NCBI GenBank assembly: GCA_025201765.1
Contig: MU623356.1
Coordinates: forward strand, 124,001-188,000
From: Daldinia sp. FL1419
Taxonomy: Eukaryota > Ascomycota > Sordariomycetes > Xylariales > Hypoxylaceae
DNA length: 64,000 nt
Reading direction: 5' to 3'
Shown here piece by piece: positions 18,976-29,536 of the stretch; position 1 is the first letter of the stretch; every line of letters starts with the position of its first letter. Position numbers and translations under genes: made by a program. A model generated the notes under the pieces. That model had not been told where the DNA came from and searched no databases. It was given only the letters and a program-made list of their open reading frames with translations.

Positions 18976-21900
18976 TTAATCCACAAAGTTAACACAACCG
19001 CGGAGGCTATTTATGAGTTCAGGGTCAAATTCCGACAACCAAGCGGGCTCGCCTGGATTAGACTCTTGGAGAGTTTCTGTGTTATCGGCTCCTTGAAAGA
19101 GATCCGAATCAAAGAAAAGGGGTGAGCGATCACCCACCCCCTGAATTGAAGAGGCGTTGGTTTTGCCTTGATTGGACTCAGGTAAATCCGAACCGAAGTC
19201 CAAGTCTTCCTGAACTATTGGGCTCGAGCGAAGTTGTGCATCTTGACTAGTAGAATTAATCAAAGGTAAATCGAAGCGCTCAGACGCCTTCTGCAACTCA
19301 TCAACTGTAGTAAAGCTGAGATTTGATTCCTAACCATAACCCATACTTTCCTTCAGAACTTCAACGGGGCCAGGGTAAAGGGTTTCGTCTTTCTTTAGCA
19401 TTGTCTGAGATTTTCCGTCCCAGTTCGGTTCCTTATTTCTTATAAGGCTTTCAAGATCAGGAAGCTCGTCATCCTCAAACATATCACTGTCATACCGCAT
19501 ACAATCTTCACCTCCACCTAATATCGCGTCGGCGTTATCAAAATCTTCTATTGTCTTATCGGAGGGCTTTTGGTATGAGTTAGGTTCAAGGCGATTTTTC
19601 ATGACCGAAAGCGAATTAGCAGCCCGGGTCGTAGATAGATCAATACACTCAATGTCTGACACATCCATGTTTACGCCATCCCTTACGGTCCTGCTTTTTT
19701 TTCGTGGAAGCCTCGGCTTTTCGCCAGCTTTCGTTGAGCGCTTCCTCTTCGTATTGGATACTTGCTTGGTAACCTCATCATTGGACTCAGAAAGAGTATC
19801 AGCCGTAGATTCTGGCCTTTTCGCGTTGATTCTATTGGCGTTATCATTCATCTTAGCTTTGGGAAGGTCTGAGTGTTTCTCTGAAGCCTTGGCAAGATTG
19901 CCTTTAGCTGTCTCATTTCCTGTTGCTTCTTTATCCCTTTTCTTATTTTGTGGTGGTGGGCGAAATCTGTCCAACCCCTCATGACAGCATCTATGAGTAC
20001 ACGGCTTTCCCGATCCAGTGGGACGGCCGTTGCGACAATGGTGATTACACATCCACTTTCCGTTTTCCATCTTGGCAGGTTCGGAGGCCAAGACACTCGT
20101 CTCTTGGGGAAGCACGGCATCGATGAGTGGAAAGTCCTCTTCGATGTCATATATAGGGTCCGGGAAGTCTAGTGACTCTGCGCGGTCATCCTGTGTTATT
20201 GAAGCCAAAGCAGCATGTAAGTCTTCATCGGGAAGATCTCCATAATCCATATCGTCTTCCGAAGAATCTATAGTGACTGCTCGACGGTGTACCGACTGAA
20301 TATTTTTACTTTCAAACACTGTCTCGGGTATATTTGGCTCCAATGTTTGCGTGACTTGGGTCCCAACAATCTCCTCGCAGCTGAAGTAACAGGATATCTT
20401 CTCCTCCGGACCACTAATCCCCACTGGGAATATTAAATCCAAGCCAGTAGACTTGTTGATTTTCGTTAGGCTCCCTCGCCAAAGGTATGCGAGGTTGCCA
20501 TCCGTCGTCAAAGCCATGAACGTCACCGCAGGTATCTTGTCGTTCCATCTCGGAACGCCCTTCTCATTGCAATAGCGAAGACTAGTTTTCACAGTTACTG
20601 TCACAGCATGTTCTGCTCGCAACAAACCTTTAGTGTTAGTGATGAGATGAGCAGTCATAGCTAAGCGGGGAAAGTTTTCCAAAGTTTTCAACAGTCTCAT
20701 GCCGTACGGCGGGTTCCTGCTTGAAATACGCTCGATCTCACCAAAGTCCCTATCGGCAAGGCCCAATACTGTGTGGATTCCATGACTGACCCATTTCCGG
20801 ATCATTACAGGACCGGAACCCGGGATTTGAGAAAGCTGTGATGGTTTATTCTCCCACGAATTTGCGGCAAGAGCACGGGCAAGTTCAAGGCCAATCTGCG
20901 TACCCAATCCGTCACCATCAAAAGCACGACAGTCCACGAAACAGCGTACGAGGCGATTCATTCGATCGAATATAGCAGCCTTATCCATTGCAATCCTTTG
21001 CTTGAGAAGACCAATGCCTTTTTCATTTGGCAGTTCCACGCCTCCAAGGTGGACCTGGATCATGACGAAAATCTTGTGCCATGTTTGAGTTAAAGTCTCC
21101 TTTATCGGATGAAGAATAAACGGGGATTTATTCAGGTCTCGAAACACAGCACGCTCTTCGGGTTTGAATCGGAAGTCTCTGAACTCCATAGCTTTACAAA
21201 GAGTAGAAAGCTGTGAGGTTTTGTCAGCAGTCTGCTTCTAGGTATTGAACATGGCGCTGTTAAACTAACTATCTCTTGAAGTGTCGCGCCTCGGGGAATT
21301 GATAGAAGTTGCTTCATAGTCTCAAAGTCGACCATGTATCTTGACATGGCATGCCCATACTCCGTACATCTAAATGGCACCTGCTCAGTAACTAATTCGT
21401 TTTGCTGTAGCAACCTAAGGTCACGCTCGCACCATTCTTCCATTATCTTATCCGCGTCCTCGGCATTGCGAACATCTTTAAGATTATAGAGCGATGGCGA
21501 TCGGCGCACTCGTACACTAAGGAACGTTCCTCCAATCCACTTCTTTGCAGTCTGGACGTCTTGGATCGTGCCCAAGCTTATTTCAGAGTTGAGATGTTCG
21601 ACTAGGTTTCGATGTAGTGTACTCTCCAAAGTCTCATCCCCAGATATCATGCTTTTATACCGATCAACATTGGCTGCCCGAGTCATAATAATGGCGACTG
21701 CGCTGTCATCAAATTGTGGCCGACCAGCACGACCCAGCATCTGCATAACCTCAAGATTAGAATATTCTTGAAGCTTGTTGTCTGAGTATGCAACCGTCCC
21801 TTTTAGAACGACTGTGTGACAAGGAAGGTTCACACCAACCGCTAAGGTTGACGTGCAACAGATTACGTGAATCTGGCCATCGAGGAAGTTTTGGGCTACT

Positions 21901-23719
21901 GCTGATCTATCCTGCGCGTCAAGGCCCGCGTGGTGAAAAGAAACGCCATATCGTGTGATCTCCTGGAGCTCCGCGCTTGCTACGGAGACTCGTCTTGTTG
22001 GTGCCGGCCAGGCCCTGTCTTCCGCACTGCAAGTTGACCACCATTCAGCTAGCTTCCGAGCTGTTAGCTCACACGACTTTCGGGTAAAACAGAATATCAT
22101 AATTGGCTTCTTCTCTGAATGTTTTGCAAGTAGCATAGCTAGCTTTCCATCAAGAGATTTTTCGAATGAAAAATCATTTGAGCAACCCTCATACCCGTAG
22201 ACATATCGCTGTAGCTTGACCGGACGCAATTCCTCTCCAAAAGCTTCGGTTCGTGCTGCATCTTGTTGATTCGAATGGTCTCTCCCGAGCCATTTCGCAA
22301 TGTCTTCAATATTCGGAACAGTAGCGCTTAACGCAACGAACCGAATATTTGCCCCGATAGTTTTCATGCGCGAAACAACAGCCTCCAACGTAGCGCCCCG
22401 AACGTCTTTCAAGATATGTACTTCGTCAATGAGGACCAGGCGTACCATCTCTAGCAACTTCCGATGATCTGACCACTTCCTGGTTATAGAATCCCACTTC
22501 TCAGGCGTAGTGACAATAATCGATGCATTGCCTACGTGGCTTGCCTTTGTTTGCGAAGTATCACCGGTAAGCTCGATACATCTTAAATTCATGTGGCTGA
22601 ATTTGGTTTGCCAGTCTTTCACCCGTTCAGAGCATAGAGACTTCGTCGGTGCTTGATAGACAATTTTGTAATTCTCACTCCCAGGACTCATCACAAGTTT
22701 GCAAATAGCCATTTCTAGAATAGCTGTCTTTCCGGATCCCGTTGGGGCCGAGACTACAACGTTATCATTTGTACCGTATACAAGTGGAAAGCATCTAGAT
22801 TGGACAACATTGAAGAGCTCGTACGGAAATATAGCCCGGAACTTGTCAGGTAGTGCCTGCTTCGGATCGACTAGGCGGGTAGAACTAATCATAGGTGGTT
22901 CATCCGGAGCATGTTCAAGATTTAGATCTAGCCGGCTTGCTTTTTTGTGGGATATAAGGGAACCATCGGTCGCCTTGGACATTCGTTTAAAACTAAAGCG
23001 AGTGGAAGGGCTAGATCCACCAATGACTGTTGGGGAACTACTTGTGGGTGAGCCTTCAAATGTCGCAGTTGACTTTGGTGCTTTCATCTATAATCAGCAT
23101 GCTGTGCATAACCCACTTTAGCTGTTAACTAACCATTGTAGAAAGGAGGCGTCGCTGTTTGCGCTCCAGGTTGAAGCTCTCCTATTTTGTTTGGCCCACG
23201 TCGTTCAAATATGGACTGAGAGCCTAGATCTGGCCTACTTCCCGTGTAGGCTTCAATACTTGATAGTGGTGATTGATAATTAGGACCTCGATTCGCGAAT
23301 GCCTTAAAATGGCGGCTTGCATCTCCCACCACACGCCTTGCTTGATTGGGGGTATTAGTTAGTGATAGTGATAGGCGTTGATCACTATATTCCGAATCGC
23401 GAAGATGAGTAGGCCTATGGAATCGTCCAAGCAAGCTACGATCTATGTAGTATTAGGACATATGAAAATTCTGAGCACCTTGGGTACTTAGGTTAACTTT
23501 GTTTGTCAACTTACCAAAATCATCCAGCTCTCGATCCTCTTCGAGTTCTGCGCCGTTCTCGTTAGTGCTATTAGGCTGAAACTGGGGGATTTTATAACTG
23601 TAATCCGGGAGAAGAGTAGTGGTATGATCGATGATATTCTGGATACGTCTGTCATGAGCTGTTTTATATGGGAGGCGATAGATGTGGCCGTCTTCGCCAG
23701 GCTCTGCTCCGTTAGACAT
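18976..23719 (-). CDS. MER3: Meiotic ATP-dependent DNA helicase MER3/HFM1
   Basis: I model five exons (23515-23719, 23134-23442, 21270-23080, 19347-21210, 18976-19304), about 1505 aa; a Met at 23740 adds 7. This Ski2-like helicase promotes crossover formation in meiosis by extending D-loops and unwinding junctions. Motifs are APTGSGKT (Walker A, Lys about 289), DEVH (about 390-393), SATVPN (about 423) and QMLGRAGRPQ, followed by winged-helix and Sec63 domains. A Cys/His cluster, CNHHC...CTHRCCHEG (about 1163-1185), is typical of fungal and animal HFM1. The intron 21211-21269 restores QLSTLCKAMEFRDFRFKP. The last intron is only 42 nt but keeps frame into the conserved PAWLSEFDPELI tail. The exon 2/3 junction (AAAG acceptor at 23081) is the weakest point. 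Confidence 0.9.
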
Positions 23720-24519
23720 GAGGCAAGTTTGTAGGAACAACGTTCCTCGGGGATCCTACAAATTTTCGAAGATACAGTAACAATTAAAGTATAAAGTATT
23801 TAGTAGAACGCCTAGTTTATACAGTAAAAACTGCTGATGTTATCCCGATGTCAATTTGTCGACCATCCCTGGTGGGAATAGAAACACACAGAGAAGTTTA
23901 ATGAAGGAAGTTGAAGCTAAAGGAAAGAACATGGAGAGTTATGAGTAATGGTAACGTACATGCACCTTTAAAACCCCATTGCCCTACTTGGCAATAGCAA
24001 CTTCCTCGACTTCGTATAGAATCTTACCCGTTCTTTCCATTGATGAATCTAAGGAGAAACCTTAATGCCATGTGATCCCTCTGGATAGGTACCTACCTCC
24101 TGGGGTCAAACGCCTAACAAGTACCCAGATACCTTATAAGCCACTTGTAAAGGACGCCAGTATCGCTGCAATTGAGATCAACATGCCTAGAAGAATATTT
24201 ATACGTTATGCACAAAAACTATTCTTTTTTCTTGACGGTGCCCCCGGCTCTTTGTGTTCTTAGATTTTTCTGCGATTATTATTCACCCATGCTTTAAAGC
24301 ACACGATCCTATCGTTAGTGTTTCCAATCTGGTTGGATTCGTGCAATTATCAAGATCGATCAATATCCTGTAATGCATTTAACAGCCCCTCGTGTACGGA
24401 AGGGAACCTCATTCTTACTTCGGCTCGGCACTTATAATAAGCGGCACCTTCTCGTTCTCGTCAGGGACCATTAATCACATCATATCCTTCGTTTTTCCTA
24501 GTTCATAATTCATATACAC
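23720..24519. other. Intergenic between MER3 and the sugar-nucleotide transporter
   Basis: This is the MER3 promoter region and the 3' flank of the transporter gene, both on the minus strand. A 63-codon frame at 24072-24263 has no recognisable content. Confidence 0.5.
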
Positions 24520-26076
24520 TTATTCGTCCCGGCTCTTCCCCTGCGACGATGGTACGCGATTGTGGTATCGCAATGGAGAAGCCGGGCGCGAGGTTGAGAG
24601 ACCCATGGCCTTCATGTTCTCGAGCGGATTGGGAACGCTAAGCTTGTCGTCCGTGTACCTTGGCGTATTCATCGGATCGATAGTCGTCTTTTCATAGTTG
24701 ACAATGTTGATCGGTGGCGGCCGGCCGCGCTTCCGATCAGGACCGGTGTAGAGGAACGTCGAGACGAGAACCAGAGCGGTACCGATGAGAAACTGAGAAT
24801 CGTCGTTAGTGAAATGATTTTATAAGGATAGGAAACTCGTCGATGTGTTAGTAAACGTACCGTCAACGTCACTTGGACTCTGAAGAACCATACGCTGAAT
24901 AGGAAGCCAATAACAATGCTAATACTGGTAGCAAAGTTTTTGGCAATGTTATCTGCATAATTGATGCAAAGCGACGTGAGTACACCACCGAATGCTTGTA
25001 GGATGATCAAGGCCCACACGATCGAATTGTAACCATCGAACAGTCCATGCTTTGCAATTTCCTCGCCATCCTTAAATACAATTCCTAAAAGCGCCGGAAA
25101 TAGCGAGTAGAACGATAGCTGAATGTTACGAGTCCAGACCGAAGCAGGGTTTTCCGTATCCTTGAGGACTTTCTCGAAGTAGACTCCCGTTAAACCAGAT
25201 ATCACTGCCACAGCAACAACAGCTGAGAGTCCAATCGAGTAGTTCATTACGGGTGCGTTGTTCTGATCCTCTTCGATTCCTTCGTATGTTGCGGAACGTT
25301 TCGTAAGAGCTTGCCCTACCTCGGCTATGGTTTCCACGCCACGCTTCGTGAGCTCCCTCGCTACATCGCCCATTCCGTTCGCAACTTGGCCCAGCTCGTG
25401 CACCGAACGAGGGAAGAAGTGGTCCGTCATGTCATGAATCATGAAAGAGCTATCTTTCGAATTCGAGGAAGGTATACAAACGACCGAAACGCCCAGCGTG
25501 AGGATAATGAGCGAAATCCAGCGCTTCACAGTCAAGGATCGGCCGAGCATCGTCACGGTAAATATCGCAGTTGTAAGAATTCTGAGCTGATATAGAATTT
25601 GGAAATGGACGGGATCAAGATTTCCCACTGCAACATACTGCAACATATTTTGCAGTGTGTATAGCGTTGCTGCGATAGCTACCTTCCAGCCGTCACCTGA
25701 AAATACGGAATTAAAGATCTGCTCGAATATGACGGTCGCCGGTGTCGAGGGCGCGAGATTTCTTGAAACCTCGTATATAGCGAAAGTTAAGGAGATTGCT
25801 AGCTTCATTACTTCAGTTAAGAACACGGCGGTTGAGGTGAAATATCGGTGGTCGCCACTCGGGGGCATCATTCGGGAATAGTGCATAAGAATGATCAACA
25901 CTGAGTTTTGGAATGTCAACTAGCAACGACAACGTGTTAGCCATAATGCGCTTCTCCTAGGCGACTCCTTTTCCGTCGACCCCAGCACGTACTGTAATGA
26001 GGGAAAGCTGCTTCATGGGAACGCCGAAAAGGACAGGCCCTCCCGCGGGTTGCGGGGCACCATCGAGGAGAGCCAT
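24520..26076 (-). CDS. Nucleotide-sugar transporter, SLC35A (UDP-galactose/UDP-GlcNAc type)
   Basis: Three exons (25993-26076, 24861-25919, 24520-24792) with introns of 73 and 68 nt give 471 aa. Splicing gives KQLSLITLTFQNSVLIILMHYSR, the conserved start of the Golgi UDP-galactose transporter family. About ten membrane segments follow. Family motifs include VGNLDPVHFQILYQLRILTTAIF and, near the end, GGVLTSLCINYADNIAKNFA. The antiporter brings UDP-sugars into the Golgi in exchange for UMP. A hydrophilic loop of about 75 residues (SSNSKDSS to NNAPVMNYS), with an amphipathic stretch around HELGQVANGMGDVARELTKR, makes it longer than the roughly 350-aa yeast Gms1. The cytosolic tail is Ser/Pro/Arg rich. 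Substrate choice within UDP-Gal, UDP-GlcNAc or CMP-Sia types is not settled. Confidence 0.92.
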
Positions 26077-28273
26077 AACGGATGGTGAGTTATGACCACA
26101 AGTTGGTCAGACTACCGATAGTCTTGTTCTTTGGTATTGATTTCCTCCCTTTGTTCCTAAGCCGCTCCTAGTCGGTCGAAAGAAATCGTTCAGATAATCG
26201 CAGAATTAGCTGATTGGCGTCTCAAAAAGCGCTTATGCGAAAATCTTTCTCCGTTATAAAATTACCGCAGTACCGTCCTAACCTATAATAGTGGAAATTC
26301 GTAATCGCGTAGCGGTTGTTGCTAAGAAAGTCAAGAAAAGAGTTGCACCGAAAACAATATTCAATGCGTCGCGTCGTACAAATAAATTAAATAAAAAAAA
26401 TGATGCACAGCTATTGAAGGTATTGCCGATTTGGGCGGACGCGCTTCAACCACCCACATCCAAGTCACTTCTGAAATGGGACCAGACCTATCAAGCTCTT
26501 GTAACCCCTGAATGTGACGCCAATGTGACACCACTTATTGTAGCATACAAAAGAGTCTGACACTCGGTGACAACGGGGAAGCCAAGTTAACTTAGATGAC
26601 CTGATATGGCAGCCAGCTTTGGAAGCCGGATATGTATCCAGTTGGAAAAGTGAATAGAAGAAAAAAAGGCAGAAGGGAGATAAAAATTTTAAAAATTTTA
26701 AAAATAAAAAGGTTTATAAAAGTCTTGTTCGGCGAGAAAGGCCGTAGGGCTACACATAGGTTGTGCTGTCATAGTAACGGGTACCTGTGACTTATTTAGG
26801 GCCGGACCATACATGAGTAGGCATAGGTCGATGATATCAAAGGCGCTGGACTTTTTCCCCAATACGTAAGGATCATCAAGGCTCGAGCAGTGCTGTGCCT
26901 GGACACTACAGGGCGGGCGTACCACCACGATTCTGCAAAAAATAGGTACTAAAGTAGGTCGCAATAAGTGTGGGATCTTGCGGGATCCAAGATTCTAGTG
27001 TAGGTATCCTACCTTGCTTTGATGCGCCGTGATACCTGGTCACCTACGTACATGGGTACCTAACCAACCATAACTATGTAAATACTGAAACTGTGCAAGC
27101 AAAACGATAAGGAAATAGTCAATCATTATTTGAGTTTTCTAAACTCTGCTGTGGTCTTCATATCTAGGGCTATTTAGTTAAAAGTCAGTATTGTTCCAAT
27201 GACACGCATATTATTCATGAATGGTCCAGTCCATCACTAAGTTGGTTGCGCCTTGACCTCTTTCGGCCTCCGTGATCGTCACGAAGCGATCTGATTTTCG
27301 TGGGGGTATCCAAAGGGAGTTTCAAGTAATATAACTATAGTTAACTAATAGTCTTCCCCGGTTACGTCGAATGGGGCATGTTTCGAATCGTTTTACATAC
27401 CGCCAACTTGAAAAGCATTCGGCATTCTTCTTAATCTATTACTATCACTCAAGGATTTTATCAAAGGCTTTAAATGCTATAGAATTCGGAAATATCTAGA
27501 GAGTCATCTAGGTACTCCGTCCATCTACTCTCCATGCTTCACCAATATCAGATAGCCATGACGCCCGTAGTATTGACGCATGATTCTTCAATGCTCTATC
27601 TGAACTAGTTCATTCAAAAGTAGAGGTTTCGGTTTTATTACTCTAAATAAGTCAACTCCTAAGTACCGTCGTGACTATCAAGCCCCCGTGAGCAAAAGAG
27701 TGACGCTAAAAGGAGAGATGCGGGGTGATCAAGAAGAAAACCGACATATTTCTTGTTTTAACAGGTTCTGAGGTTCTACATGCACGCATCACCAATCAAC
27801 CAAAATCCTGGGATACAAGACGACTAGGCATTGTAGCTACTGCAGTCACTGTGACTAGGTAGTATGGTGGCCTACAATATCCCAACAGTAAGTCATTTCA
27901 TTATCTCTACACCCTAGACGATAGGGAACCGAAGCTATTCGGTTTGCGGATAATTTATGAGGTCAGATCGTGAATCGCGGGGCTTGGGTCCTTTTTACGG
28001 GTCCAGAACTTGAGTAACTGCCAATCGATGTATTCAACGTGGTGGACGCACAGGACAATCACTTGCAAATTAATTAGTAGTCGAGTTGGGCGAGTGGTGG
28101 TAAATCCATAATCTATTATTGCAGCCCAGTTGAATTAGCCATAGTAAATAACGAGGCCGGTGCAAGCTATCTACATAATATGGAGAAGGTTAAAGAGGGA
28201 AAGGGGAATGATACAACTCATAACAGAAAGAAAATAAAAAAATCCAAAAATCCGAAGAAGAAAAAAAAATAGT
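26077..28273. other. Intergenic, 2.2 kb; no gene seen
   Basis: This region contains an 89-codon Lys/Arg-rich frame at 26291-26560 with no family signature, AT-rich patches near 26640-26710 and short GGTACC-type palindromes. Nothing else could be supported. Confidence 0.5.
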
Positions 28274-28370
28274 TGCCAGCTGCAGGGTTCGAACCTGCGC
28301 ATCTCTCGATAATGGTGTTCAAGATCTATGAGACTTAAAACCACCGCCTTAGACCACTGCGAAGCGTATT
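28274..28370 (-). tRNA. tRNA-Leu(UAA)-like gene with intron; acceptor stem defective
   Basis: On the minus strand I see a D-arm (AGTGGTCTAAGGCG, Leu-type) and an anticodon stem GTGGT/ACCAT with anticodon TAA at 28335-28337. A probable 16-nt intron follows one base after the anticodon. There is a long variable arm (ATC/GAT stem, type II as in Leu) and a perfect T-arm with B-box GGTTCGAACCC. A T-run follows the 3' end, as for a Pol III terminator. The 3' acceptor strand AGCTGGC needs GCCAGCT at the 5' end, but the sequence there is AATACGC, which does not pair. Either the 5' end has been replaced (tRNA pseudogene) or my 5' boundary is wrong. Confidence 0.6.
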
Positions 28371-29536
28371 AGCGTGTGTACGGGTTTGCGATAGAAAGTT
28401 TGTAAAAACATACCTCGGCCAAACTGGCTATCAGATAGTCCTTGAAGTTTCTAGTGCGCTTAATGCCTCTTATAAAGCCCTTCCTCAGTCCCCGATAATC
28501 GCTAACTTGCAGCCAATGGATTTTCAACATCAATCCAAGTTGCATGCACGGGCATGCATTAAAGAGGTAGGTAGGTACTTAATTTACACACACACAAACC
28601 AAGGCGAAAGGAATAAGAGTTATGTTAGGTAGGTATGCATGACGATGTCCATAATTATATTTTTCTATGAGTTATATCATTTCTTGTCTTCCTTTTTCTA
28701 TTACCCCATCTTGTGTGTTCTCGAGATCGAGAAATGGCTAATAAGAGGAACCTCAATATGCCCCTTTTTCGTTAACATCGCGATGACTTCGGAATCGTAG
28801 GGCTCCTCCAATATTTCATACACCATAACACACGCACTCGCACTCGCACCAGCGCACCCATCAACACATGTAATAAACCCAACGAAACACGCATCGCCTA
28901 GTTGCACATAAAATCGTACGCAGTCCTTCCATCACCCTCCACTCGATCCTCGATATTACAAATAATTCTTTCTGTGGTAATACACCGAAACAAGAAAACA
29001 ACCGAACGAGCTAAACAAGCCAAATTCTCTTTCTTTTCCCTTTATAACATTACACCCGGGTAGCCATGTTTAAGCCCAGACCGCGCCGCAAAGCCGTCTT
29101 TCCAGGAACTAGTTAAACATATCCAAACCCGAAAAACGATAAAATAGATTTCGAAAATATTAGATATTCTTTTGACCGTCGCGCCCTCCGATGATATCGC
29201 ATCGTGTCGAAATAAAGAAGACAGGATAGGATAGGATCGTAGGCAATAGATAATATGTAGTAAGTAAGTGGGTGTATTAGTCGTAAGCAGTGATGCCGAG
29301 CTCCCAGTATATCGCGATATATGAACCCCGTGTGATTTCCCACCCGAACTCACTCGCCTGACAGTCGTGAAAAAATAAAACCAAGCGCTAAAACAAACAA
29401 CCATTTACATGCATGCATATTTCGAAGACATAAGAAAATGTGGCCTGAGCTAGTGTGCAGCTCGCAAACTCGAGGAGATGAGGGTAATGATCGTTCGTCG
29501 CCAATGCAATCCTCGTCCATTAGTATATTACATCCT
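28371..29536. other. Intergenic, 1.2 kb; no gene seen
   Basis: This lies downstream of the 29537-32461 gene. It has CA-rich and CACTCG-rich patches near 28586 and 28835 but no supported gene; the frames present have no family content. Confidence 0.5.

Noticed and set aside
26291..26560. 89-codon Lys/Arg-rich frame on the plus strand
   Set aside because: It has no family motif, no splice context and no codon pattern like the real genes nearby; it is probably chance in intergenic DNA.
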